Shown: positions 1 to 6,545, numbered from the stretch's first letter. The stretch is DNA of 6,545 nt from JAWLFI01 sp964626595 (GCA_964626595.1 CAZVFU010000113.1:1-6545), one strand, 5' to 3'. The notes: generated from the sequence alone by a model not told the origin. Numbers and translations are program-made.

Positions 1-56
1 GTTATCCCGATGGCGAAACCGAAGTGTTCGCGGGTAGTGTGACTTTAGTCGATTAG
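1..56 (+). CDS. 3' end of a gene cut by the window edge; possible type IX secretion C-terminal signal
   Basis: Only the last 17 codons are visible. Reading from position 3, the frame gives YPDGETEVFAGSVTLVD and stops with TAG at 54-56; the other two plus-strand frames also stop early in this stretch. The pattern of an acidic-glycine turn followed by G-x-VTL and then the terminus resembles the end of the gliding-motility-associated (type B) C-terminal sorting domain of the Bacteroidota type IX secretion system. That domain typically ends in G-x-VTL followed by a basic residue, whereas here the last residue is D. If the match is right, the product is a large secreted or surface protein. This rests on a very short match from memory, and the fragment could equally be the tail of an unrelated protein or not coding at all. 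The gene would converge with addB. Confidence 0.35.
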   Translation, partial: YPDGETEVFAGSVTLVD

Positions 57-91
57 AAAAAAGAATCTTCCGGACTAGCGATGTGGAGCCA

Positions 92-112
92 TCTCTCGCC
101 AGCGGCGGGAGA
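92..112. repeat. Inverted repeat / hairpin with 9-bp stem
   Basis: Bases 92-100 (TCTCTCGCC) pair with 104-112 (GGCGGGAGA) around the three-base loop AGC. The stem has nine pairs, one of them G-T. It begins 35 bases after the stop of the left-edge plus-strand gene. No T-run follows on either strand, so a classical intrinsic terminator is not supported. Confidence 0.55.
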
Positions 113-118
113 GACCCA

Positions 119-138
119 GCGCGCCTAATCGGGCGCGC
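119..138. repeat. Perfect GC-only inverted repeat, 7-bp stem
   Basis: GCGCGCC (119-125) and GGCGCGC (132-138) are perfect reverse complements around the loop TAATCG. It sits six bases after the preceding hairpin. The stem is entirely G-C, and no T-tract follows on either strand. Confidence 0.55.
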
Positions 139-145
139 GCAGGGC

Positions 146-167
146 CGAGTGAATAACGAGTGGCGAA
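146..167. repeat. Two imperfect 11-base direct repeats
   Basis: CGAGTGAATAA (146-156) is followed directly by CGAGTGGCGAA (157-167), identical at 8 of 11 positions. A weaker related unit may follow at 168-178. Short GAGTG/GCGA-type units of this kind occur in intergenic repeats of several genomes, but the family cannot be named from the sequence. Confidence 0.4.
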
Positions 168-176
168 ACGTAGCGA

Positions 177-211
177 CCCTCGAGCGCCGCCCATCGGCGG
201 CACCTCGGGGG
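177..211 (-). terminator. Long interrupted hairpin, candidate terminator for addB
   Basis: The inner stem pairs 186-191 (GCCGCC) with 196-201 (GGCGGC) around the loop CATC. The outer stem pairs 177-184 with 204-211 (eight pairs including one T-G), separated by a small internal loop at C185 and A202-C203. The 14-pair hairpin starts 23 bases after the addB stop on the minus strand. On that strand the T-run (226-220) comes before the hairpin instead of after it, so this is not a textbook intrinsic terminator. It may instead stabilise mRNA 3' ends or belong to a palindromic repeat. Confidence 0.3.
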
Positions 212-234
212 TAGGCCCCAAAAAAATAGTACCC

Positions 235-3084
235 CTAAAAATACCCGCTATCTTGTCGCTTGCACAATTGCTTAAATGGACAATAGGCGCAGGATTGGGT
301 ATGAGGCGTTTGAACGATAGGCTGATTGGGGTCGAGTAAGGGTTCCAAAGCGGCGGTCAGCCCCTCGCGAATATCGTCATACTGCTCGTTCAGGCTGTCC
401 AAGGGATCTGAATTATTGAATTTAAATCGGTGATCGTAGGTCTGTGGATCGTGCATTTCAGGGACAACATAGTGGCTGATCTGAATGCCGCTGCGGTCCT
501 GAAGCAGGCCGGATTCGTGATGCGCCCATGCATATAATCCCAGCTGAATGGCTAAGCTGTGATAGTCCTTCTGCCCGGGTTCCATCATTTTGGAAAATGG
601 CTTGATTTCTGCCGCTTTTTTGTTGTTGAGCCCGGAAATGCCGGTCTTGTAATCGGAAAAGCGATAGTATCCCTGGTGGATGTCAACGCGATCTATTTTT
701 CCATTAATCTTTATCGAATCCAGCCCTTCTATCTCCATGGGAATGGACAATCCATCAATTTCTTTCTCGTGTTCGTCCATGACAAAAGGGGCAATTTTCT
801 TGTCATAAGCCAAAATATGCCCAGCCCCTTGTTTTACGTAGTGAAAAAGCAATAGCAACTCGCCCCGCTCCAACTGGTCGGCATCGACCTGAAGTTCGGT
901 CATCATCATCTTCCGAAGTGTGGGCTCGATAGCCGATTGCAATTGGTCGATGATTTCCGCGTCCACTGTTTTCTTCTCGTGAGGCTTATACAGCTCCTCC
1001 ATAAGTTTGTGCAGAAGGTTACCAATATTCAGCGGAGAATACGATCGGTCGGTCTGCATTTCCTCTTTGATGCGCGAAATATAATGGCGATAGTATTTTA
1101 AATGGCAACTGAGAATGGTGTTTAACTTGGAAGGCGAAAGGCCTTTCTGCAAATCGGCCCGTATGGCCGCCAGAATCTCCGGCGTTTTCTCGATTTCAAT
1201 GGCTTTCTGTGTGATGGGCTGCACTTCCTGCACCTGCAAACTCTTTCTCAATGTCCAATTGGCGGGGGTAAATAGTTCGAGGCTTTGGGCAAAGCGGCTG
1301 ATCTCCCGTGCGCCCAGCACATCCATACTTTCATTGTACATGAGATGGACATCCTCAGCCCGTGAAAGCGCCATGAAAAAATAATAGGCCGACTCGGCGA
1401 CTTCATCATCCACGACAGGTATGCCAAAGGCTTTTTTCAAGTGGAAAGGGATAAGCGAGGTATCACCCCCGCGCGGCATAACCCCTTCATTTAAATTGGG
1501 AACAAACAAGTTCGGAAAATCGAGATTTCGGGCTTCAAGGGGTCCGAGAATTTGCAATCCCTTCAGCGGCTCGCCCTGGAAAGGAATGCGGGCGTTGCGG
1601 AAATAGTCGCGAACAAGTTGGCGCAAGGCGTCAATCTCCAGCTTCATGGATTGCGTGCGATAGATGTCAGCCAGTTTTTGGATGCGCTGATGCGTAAAAA
1701 CCAGCACTTCGGAGATGTATTCGGCCAGACCTACCGAAGTATCCGTGCGCGCTTCGTGATACGCGTGCAAATTCGCCAGCCCCTCCAATAATTGATCGAA
1801 TAGAGCCGCAGGTTGATCCGGAGACAAGGGCTCAAAGAAAGGCCTGAGCGAATGGGGCGCGTCATCAGCCAATGTCTCAGAGCGCATGCGGGCGTGATTA
1901 TAATTCAGTGCTGATGCCGGCGGCATGTAGGGATGTTCGATAAGCCGCTGGACGTCTTCCGTTCGATAAACCGCCAGCCCGGAATCGTAGTTCTGATGGA
2001 GTTCTAAAAAGGCTGAGAGCAGGCTGAGTGCCGGTGTCTCGCTAAGAGAAACCCCCATAGAAACATTCACTTCCTGAATGGATGCGGGCAGGGCACTCAA
2101 GAGAGGCAGCAACATTTGCTCATCGGGTAGCACAATCATGGTTTGGGGGGCTGTTTCCGGCCGGCTCTCCAGCTGTTCGCCAATCCATTTAGCTTGAGCT
2201 ACTTTTTTCTGCATGCCCATAAGCGACACAGACTTCTGCTGCTGACTCCAGTCATGGGTGAATACGTGATCCCCGTCCACTCCGTCGCGAATACCCCGCA
2301 AATACATGCCGGCATTGTGATAGGCGCCTCTGGGAATCAGGTTGTTCTCCACATTCCAAATCGCCTCGGCTCCATGCGTTTCCTTGAGCTTATCCATAAT
2401 GCGTTGCTCGCAGCGATTGAGGCGATTAAATCCGACAAAATAGATCTCAAAATCGGCCCAGTCGGAGTCAAAATCGAGATTTTCGGCCAGTTGTCGATAC
2501 ATCTGACCGCTGTAGGCTGTGCCCTGTGTTGCCAGTCGCTTGTCGAGCTGCTCTTTTAAGGTCGGTAGCGCCGCCCATAGATTGTAAAAAAGCGAGAGGC
2601 TGTCGTGGGTATTTTCTGAGCCCTCCGGCAAACTCGACCAAAATTGGCGTAAATAGTCGAGTAGCTCCTCTTTCCAACCGGAAAACTGCTCTTCAATCTT
2701 TTTTTCATCCGACAAATTCGAAAACAGTTTCTCGACAGAGACGAGATACTTGTCAATCTGATCAAAATCATCCAGCAGCCGCTGGCCCCAGAAATAGAAA
2801 TTTTCAAAGGGCTCACGGGTGTCGAAATAAGCATTCCAAATTTCATACAAAGCATAAATACAACTCAATCGGTCCGCCTCCACGAGTGCACTATGGTGCC
2901 GCACCCACTCATCCATGGTCATCATGACTGGCGCCCAAATCGGCTTGTCGGACAGCGCCTGTAAATCCTTTTGTAAAAATAAACCGGCCCGGCGATTGGG
3001 TGTGAGTATAAGTACCCGGCGATAATCGCCACCGTGTTTTTCTCTCAAGTACCTGGCCGTATGTTGTAAAAAAGTAGATGTCAT
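235..3084 (-). CDS. addB: AddB-like subunit of the AddAB helicase-nuclease (PD-(D/E)XK nuclease family, 949 aa)
   Basis: This is the probable second subunit of the AddAB enzyme, which unwinds and trims DNA at double-strand breaks and prepares a 3' tail for RecA. The N-terminus (VLILTPNRRAGLFL, 24-37) matches the motif Ia region, and no Walker A (GxxGxGKT/S) precedes it or appears elsewhere, so this subunit should not hydrolyse ATP. Relics of helicase motifs V and VI lie near 512-539 (LEARNLDF, PNLNEGVMP) and 571-583 (MALSRAEDV). The C-terminal nuclease looks complete: H692, D798 in GKIDRVD, D811 and K813 in SDYKTG, and Q847-x3-Y851. C660 and the C-x2-C-x5-C group C932/C935/C941 match the four ligands of the AddB 4Fe-4S cluster. 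It is shorter than Bacillus AddB (about 1,160 aa). The ATG follows the addA stop by three bases, and the N-terminus aligns with family starts, so I trust this start. Identity as AddB, as opposed to a looser RecB-like nuclease, rests on the cysteines and the addA neighbour. Confidence 0.85.
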   Translation of the reverse strand: MTSTFLQHTARYLREKHGGDYRRVLILTPNRRAGLFLQKDLQALSDKPIWAPVMMTMDEWVRHHSALVEADRLSCIYALYEIWNAYFDTREPFENFYFWGQRLLDDFDQIDKYLVSVEKLFSNLSDEKKIEEQFSGWKEELLDYLRQFWSSLPEGSENTHDSLSLFYNLWAALPTLKEQLDKRLATQGTAYSGQMYRQLAENLDFDSDWADFEIYFVGFNRLNRCEQRIMDKLKETHGAEAIWNVENNLIPRGAYHNAGMYLRGIRDGVDGDHVFTHDWSQQQKSVSLMGMQKKVAQAKWIGEQLESRPETAPQTMIVLPDEQMLLPLLSALPASIQEVNVSMGVSLSETPALSLLSAFLELHQNYDSGLAVYRTEDVQRLIEHPYMPPASALNYNHARMRSETLADDAPHSLRPFFEPLSPDQPAALFDQLLEGLANLHAYHEARTDTSVGLAEYISEVLVFTHQRIQKLADIYRTQSMKLEIDALRQLVRDYFRNARIPFQGEPLKGLQILGPLEARNLDFPNLFVPNLNEGVMPRGGDTSLIPFHLKKAFGIPVVDDEVAESAYYFFMALSRAEDVHLMYNESMDVLGAREISRFAQSLELFTPANWTLRKSLQVQEVQPITQKAIEIEKTPEILAAIRADLQKGLSPSKLNTILSCHLKYYRHYISRIKEEMQTDRSYSPLNIGNLLHKLMEELYKPHEKKTVDAEIIDQLQSAIEPTLRKMMMTELQVDADQLERGELLLLFHYVKQGAGHILAYDKKIAPFVMDEHEKEIDGLSIPMEIEGLDSIKINGKIDRVDIHQGYYRFSDYKTGISGLNNKKAAEIKPFSKMMEPGQKDYHSLAIQLGLYAWAHHESGLLQDRSGIQISHYVVPEMHDPQTYDHRFKFNNSDPLDSLNEQYDDIREGLTAALEPLLDPNQPIVQTPHTQSCAYCPFKQLCKRQDSGYF

Positions 3085-3087
3085 GCC

Positions 3088-6000
3088 TTATAAATTTAAT
3101 TGTGCCTGAACCGGAACCAGCTCCTGTTCGTCCATATAAATCAAATAACCCTTCACCGGCAAGGCCTGCATTTCCTGCAAGGTATGCATGTAAGATTGCA
3201 CCTGCCGTTGATGAGAAGAGTATTTCTTTCCACTCTTAAAGTCAATGACCCAGACGTGCTCGTCATCGATCAGCACCCGGTCCGGACGCTGCATACTCCC
3301 ATCGGGCAAGAGGATGGCACGTTCGGCCAGATAGTTTGACTTCTTTTGCAGTAAGGGGCCGATCTTGGGATCCTGAATCAAAGCCAGTAGGTCTGCGCGA
3401 ATGTCCGCTTCCTCTGCACGGCTAATCTGGCCGGATTCCACCGCGCGAGTTAAGTTTTTATTCAAATCGGCCTCTGAGAACACCTGTTCCATAATACTGT
3501 GAAGTAGACTACCCCGACTGAGCGGTGACAGTTCCTCTTCCCCCATTTCTACTCGCGACAGTCGAGCGGACAGCGAGGGCAGCCGCGTGCCGGCCGGATA
3601 GGTATGCAGTGATTCCGGATTCACCGGGCTAGCCTCGCCAGACTCAATAGTGACTGGGTGACCCAGCCGATGCGTAAATCGACCCAGCTCGGGATCTGTG
3701 GGACTCGTGCCGATGAGGTTCTGAACAAAGGAACTGTGAAACAGGGCATCACCCACGGACTTCATGTCTGTCGGGTGAATATCCATAGCAAAAAGGTAGA
3801 GTTCATTTTTTGCACGGGTGGTGGCCACGTAAAGCAGGTTCAGCGCATCCAGCAACTGCTCCACCAATTCCTTTTGGAAAACGTGACTCAAGGAACTCAC
3901 CCAAAGTCGCTTATCAAAATTGACGGGAAAGGTAGGCAATTGTAGTCCGTCCAGGTCCAGGTCGTCGACCCACAAAGTCTCTGTTTTATTTCCGGCCTCC
4001 TGCAAGATATTTAAGCCCCAGTTTACATAGGGTACAATCAGCACGGGAAACTCTTTTCCTTTTGATTTGTGAATGGTCATCAGGCGAATCGCATCCTGCT
4101 CTTCCGGCAGGAGGACCGATTGGGCATAAATGCGATGGTCTTCCCAGTAGTTGAGCCATTCGCGAACGTGCCCTCCTTCCGAGGCCGAAAATTCTAACAA
4201 TTGATCCTGAAATTCCTGCAAAAAAGGGATTTCGCCGCTATGGCCGCCCAAATGGTATAAGGTGATGAGTTCTTCTGCAATTTCCCACAAACTCTGGCTA
4301 TGAGCTTGCGCGAGCAAGGTCTCCAGATCTTCCCGCTCGGACTGAGCAGCCTCGGAATGCGCAGCATCCCCTTCTAAATACGCCCGTGCTTGCTGCCATT
4401 CCGCTCGCGCTACCTTTTCAGATGGATTCATCATCAACTGGAAAAAAGCCATAATCAATTGCACAGAAAACGACTGGTCCAGACGCACCACCTCAGGCGA
4501 AGCAAATTTAAACTGATCTCCATCCTCTTCTCCCTGCCAGGCCAGCAAACGCCTGGCTACCTCGGCACTCTCATTCTTTTTCCGCACCAAAATACAAATA
4601 TCCCGCCGCCGAAACCCTCGATCCTGAGCCTGCGAGACGGTTTTTCGAAGCTGCTCAAACATGGCCTCCTCTTGATCCGCTTTTTCCATCTCCTCCGAAA
4701 CGCCAAATTGCTTCACTGAGTCCTTTATCCCCTTCAGGAAAAAATCTAAATAAACATACCCCCCACGCCTTTTCTCGAGTATCGCTTCATCTATATTCTG
4801 ACTGGCTCCCTGATAGACGTGCTCGAGAATCTCCGGAAGCAAGGCCCCACCTTCCGAATTAAATTGATATTCATCCTGGTACGCTTTGGCAATAAGTTGA
4901 GGCAACTCTCTGTACATCTGATTATTGAAGTCTACAATTTCCTTCGAGCTCCGCCAATTCTCACTCAGGTTCTCTTCTTCATATTTATCTTCCGGATCGT
5001 ATTTCTCCTTGAGCTGAGATTGAAGGATAGACCATTCGCCATTTCGCCAGCGATAAATCGCCTGTTTCACATCCCCCACGATAAGAGCCGAGCCTCCCGC
5101 CTGAGCCACCGCATTATCGACCAGCACCTCGAGATTCTCCCATTGCGAAGACGAGGTGTCCTGAAATTCGTCCAACAGAATATGGTCATAGCGTTCCCCC
5201 AGACGCTCGTAGAAAAATGGCAACATTTGATAGTCGATCACCTTCCGCAGCAGTTCCGTCGTTTCGGAGATGAGGACGCGCTGATTTTCATCGCAGTATT
5301 GTTGCACATAAGTATCCAGCAAACTCAAAAAGGCAAAAGATTCGATATTATCACTCATGCTTTTGAAGGACTGATAGATCGGAAGTCGATTCAGAATAAA
5401 ATCGATAGTCTCTTCCAGCAGGGGCTGCAACTTTTCAAAGGCCGTCAACAATTCCTGACGCTCGCCCCCTCTGGTAGAGTCCTTAATCCACTCCTCCTCC
5501 ACATGAAGCGCTGAGGAAAGCTTGCGCAAGGCGCCGTCCATATCGCCTGCAATTTTATCGATATTGTCATAGGTCACCAGCCAGGTTCGCGCTTTAGACC
5601 GGCTTTTCCCCTTAAAAGATTCCGGTTCCAAGCCCTGCTTTTTCAACACTTCCCCCGCCCGGTCCAGAATGGATTGATGCGCCTCTTCCAGTTCCGTTTT
5701 GCGTTTGATGATTTGATTTCGAATGTCCGGCAGAGACTCGCTGGGGATATACGCCAGCTTTTCATAAATTCCTTCAGAGAAAAGTTCCCGTCCCAGCCCC
5801 AGCAGCTCCCCGCGAAACGAATTGCTCTTTCCCGCTTCCCAACGCTTATTTAGCACAGCTTCGATCCAATACATGCCCTGACTACCCGACTCAATATCAT
5901 CGAGAAAGGCATCCACCGCTTTATCCAGCACCGCATCCGTATTCAGTTCCACCTGATAGCCCGCTTTGATATCCAGTTCCCGTGTAAACAGCCGGAGCAC

Positions 6001-6345
6001 CGTTTGAAAAAAGCTGTCGATGGTCGTCACCGAGAATGAGGAATAACGCTCCATCATTTGCCGCAGAATGAGCTCCGCCAATTGCGAAATACTACTTTTC
6101 GAGCGCTCCGTTTCACGCATGAGGAACCCCAAATGTTCCGCCTGATCCGGCTGAAAAGCCAGCTTTTTCAGTTCATCAAGAATCCGACTCTTCATTTCCG
6201 CCGTCGCCGCATTCGTAAATGTCATCGTCAGGATATGCCGAAAATAGGCAGGGTCATCCGGATGTTGAAAACAGATTTCCAGATACCTGCGCGTCAGCCT
6301 ATACGTTTTACCCGATCCCGCCGAAGCCTTGTATACATACAACAT
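3088..6345 (-). CDS. addA: AddA-like subunit: UvrD-family helicase with C-terminal PD-(D/E)XK nuclease (1085 aa)
   Basis: This is the ATP-driven motor of an AddAB double-strand-break resection enzyme in the cytoplasm. Superfamily 1A helicase motifs appear in order: Walker A SAGSGKT at 8-14 (K13); motif Ia with TFTNAATAEMK at 42-52; Ic SVTTIDSF at 105-112; Walker B LLDEFQDTS at 390-398 (D392, E393); motif III GDVKQAIYRWRNG at 424-436; motif IV ENWRSS at 462-467; motif V TIHKSKGKEF at 757-766; motif VI LLYVATTRAK at 837-846. The C-terminal RecB-type nuclease keeps H949 (RGSLLHSIME), D1022 (RPDR), D1035 and K1037 (VIDFKSGK) and Q1048-x3-Y1052, so it should cut DNA. The start is firm because Walker A begins at residue 8, as in Bacteroidota AddA-like proteins, with little room for an alternative. 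It is somewhat shorter than Bacillus AddA (about 1,230 aa). It lies first in a two-gene operon, three bases before addB. Plain UvrD or PcrA is excluded by the nuclease domain, and RecB is less likely given the AddB partner and the absence of RecC or RecD here. Confidence 0.9.
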   Translation of the reverse strand: MLYVYKASAGSGKTYRLTRRYLEICFQHPDDPAYFRHILTMTFTNAATAEMKSRILDELKKLAFQPDQAEHLGFLMRETERSKSSISQLAELILRQMMERYSSFSVTTIDSFFQTVLRLFTRELDIKAGYQVELNTDAVLDKAVDAFLDDIESGSQGMYWIEAVLNKRWEAGKSNSFRGELLGLGRELFSEGIYEKLAYIPSESLPDIRNQIIKRKTELEEAHQSILDRAGEVLKKQGLEPESFKGKSRSKARTWLVTYDNIDKIAGDMDGALRKLSSALHVEEEWIKDSTRGGERQELLTAFEKLQPLLEETIDFILNRLPIYQSFKSMSDNIESFAFLSLLDTYVQQYCDENQRVLISETTELLRKVIDYQMLPFFYERLGERYDHILLDEFQDTSSSQWENLEVLVDNAVAQAGGSALIVGDVKQAIYRWRNGEWSILQSQLKEKYDPEDKYEEENLSENWRSSKEIVDFNNQMYRELPQLIAKAYQDEYQFNSEGGALLPEILEHVYQGASQNIDEAILEKRRGGYVYLDFFLKGIKDSVKQFGVSEEMEKADQEEAMFEQLRKTVSQAQDRGFRRRDICILVRKKNESAEVARRLLAWQGEEDGDQFKFASPEVVRLDQSFSVQLIMAFFQLMMNPSEKVARAEWQQARAYLEGDAAHSEAAQSEREDLETLLAQAHSQSLWEIAEELITLYHLGGHSGEIPFLQEFQDQLLEFSASEGGHVREWLNYWEDHRIYAQSVLLPEEQDAIRLMTIHKSKGKEFPVLIVPYVNWGLNILQEAGNKTETLWVDDLDLDGLQLPTFPVNFDKRLWVSSLSHVFQKELVEQLLDALNLLYVATTRAKNELYLFAMDIHPTDMKSVGDALFHSSFVQNLIGTSPTDPELGRFTHRLGHPVTIESGEASPVNPESLHTYPAGTRLPSLSARLSRVEMGEEELSPLSRGSLLHSIMEQVFSEADLNKNLTRAVESGQISRAEEADIRADLLALIQDPKIGPLLQKKSNYLAERAILLPDGSMQRPDRVLIDDEHVWVIDFKSGKKYSSHQRQVQSYMHTLQEMQALPVKGYLIYMDEQELVPVQAQLNL

Positions 6346-6402
6346 AAGCCTATATTATAAATGAATCCAAAAGGTACGAAATCTCAGCGGCAAAGCCCTC
6401 AA
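6346..6402 (-). promoter_or_regulatory. Weak promoter candidate and leader of addA
   Basis: On the minus strand, TACCTTTT (6376-6369, followed by G) is one base out from the Bacteroidota -7 consensus TAnnTTTG. A TTTG at 6403-6400 lies 23 bases upstream, at the long edge of the spacing reported for the -33 element; a nearer TTTG at 6394-6391 is only 14 bases away. A TATAAT at 6359-6354 looks like a sigma-70 -10 box, but it ends only eight bases before the ATG and lacks a convincing -35, so it may just be part of an A/T-rich leader. No strong Shine-Dalgarno is present, as is usual in Bacteroidota. All of this is inference from motif matches. Confidence 0.25.
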
Positions 6403-6440
6403 ACGATTCGCAATTATGAGCTGTCCGGTTCATTTTTCAG

Positions 6441-6461
6441 GGTAATTGGTATTTGGTATTC
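6441..6461. repeat. Three tandem 7-base repeats (GGTATTT type)
   Basis: GGTAATT (6441-6447), GGTATTT (6448-6454) and GGTATTC (6455-6461) follow one another without gaps; each outer copy differs from the middle copy at one position. The array abuts the GC-rich palindromic element that begins at about 6461. Its function is unknown. Confidence 0.5.
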
Positions 6462-6545
6462 GGCCGAGCCCGCGCGGGTGAACCCGGCGCGGTCGGGCTA
6501 TCCGCTTGTATGTTCGGGTCGGCCAGCCTGTATCCGTACGGCTGC
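6461..6545. repeat. GC-rich palindromic intergenic element, cut by the right edge
   Basis: GC content rises sharply at about 6461. Hairpin one pairs CCGCGCGGG (6470-6478) with CCC-G-GCGCGG (6483-6492, G6486 bulged) around the loop TGAA. After a two-base bulge it extends by CCGA (6464-6467) with TCGG (6493-6496), for 13 pairs in all. Hairpin two pairs CAGCC (6524-6528) with GGCTG (6540-6544) and GTA (6530-6532) with TAC (6537-6539) around TCCG, with T6529 bulged. The segment CGGGCTATCCGCTTGTAT between them resembles dispersed intergenic repeats I recall from several Bacteroidota genomes. That link is from memory and unverified. The left hairpin could also end transcription of a gene beyond the window, but no T-tract follows it. 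Confidence 0.45.

Larger units (their letters stand above)
57..234. other. Structured convergent intergenic region, no gene seen
   Basis: This 178-base gap lies between the end of the left-edge plus-strand gene and the end of addB on the minus strand. I see no convincing coding frame. It opens with an A-rich stretch and then becomes strongly GC-rich, unlike the genes around it. It carries three hairpins (92-112, 119-138, 177-211) and a patch of imperfect 11-base direct repeats (146-167). An A-tract at 220-226 and a second small inverted repeat (208-213 with 230-235) lie next to the addB stop. The position suits transcription termination for both convergent genes. The density of structure also suits a dispersed palindromic element or a structured RNA. 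Confidence 0.6.

Noticed and set aside
57..234. Considered a tRNA or other known structured RNA in the GC-rich left intergenic region
   Set aside because: No tRNA cloverleaf, T-arm consensus or recognisable small RNA core was found; the hairpins are simple stem-loops.
208..235. Inverted repeat GGGGTA (208-213) with TACCCC (230-235) around an A-tract, considered as the addB terminator
   Set aside because: The stem is only six pairs, competes with the stronger 177-211 hairpin, overlaps the addB stop codon, and has its A/T tract in the loop and not after the stem.
2143..2927. Overlapping plus- and minus-strand ORFs of 69-138 codons inside addB
   Set aside because: These are alternative-frame shadows of a full-length, motif-bearing gene, with no domain of their own and no plausible start context.
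4819..5514. Plus-strand ORF of 231 codons inside addA
   Set aside because: It lies antisense to the helicase core (motifs II-IV) of a clearly conserved gene. Its hydrophobic, histidine- and arginine-rich translation is what antisense reading of such codons gives, and no family is recognisable.
235..6345. Considered whether the two genes form a novel defence system, since helicase plus nuclease pairs occur in phage defence
   Set aside because: Motif order, both nuclease domains, the four iron-sulfur cysteines and the gene pairing all fit the housekeeping AddAB recombination enzyme. No defence, transposase, integrase or toxin gene is present nearby.
6361..6545. Plus-strand frame starting with ATG at 6361 and open to the right edge (at least 61 codons), divergent from addA
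   Set aside because: It runs straight through the tandem repeat and both hairpins of the GC-rich element, its translation is rich in R, P, A, G and S without any recognisable domain, and it would leave only 15 bases to addA. Read-through frames in such repeats are commonly mis-annotated as small hypothetical proteins. Sequence beyond the edge could change this.

Overview
The window is dominated by two long, tightly packed minus-strand genes that encode the two subunits of an AddAB-type helicase-nuclease. This is the machine that resects double-strand breaks and loads RecA, the functional counterpart of RecBCD. The upstream gene (3088-6345) is an AddA-like protein with a complete set of superfamily 1 helicase motifs and a C-terminal PD-(D/E)XK nuclease. 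The downstream gene (235-3084) is an AddB-like protein. It has an inactivated helicase-like part, a second intact PD-(D/E)XK nuclease and four cysteines placed as in the AddB iron-sulfur cluster.

The window suggests a member of the Bacteroidota of moderate GC content. The AddB begins with the short, Walker-A-less N-terminus I associate with that phylum. Shine-Dalgarno sequences are poor. The flanks carry GC-rich palindromic elements that resemble dispersed repeats I recall from Bacteroidota genomes. The few visible residues of a gene at the left edge resemble the end of a type IX secretion (type B) sorting domain. None of these is decisive alone, and the genus cannot be read from the sequence.

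Layout: positions 1-56 hold the last 17 codons of a plus-strand gene that converges on addB. Positions 57-234 are a non-coding, GC-rich convergent intergenic region with three strong hairpins and short imperfect direct repeats. Then come addB and addA on the minus strand, transcribed addA to addB with a 3-base gap. Positions 6346-6545 are the upstream flank of addA. It holds an A/T-rich leader with a weak promoter candidate, a 27-codon ORF just before addA, a 7-base tandem repeat, and a GC-rich palindromic element running off the right edge.

The two proteins should act as a heterodimer in the cytoplasm. AddA supplies the only visible ATP-driven motor and one nuclease. AddB supplies the second nuclease and, by analogy with characterised AddAB, the Chi-scanning role. 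I found no mobile element, CRISPR array, tRNA or rRNA, and no evidence of a new multi-gene system. The flanking repeat-like elements are the least explained part of the window.
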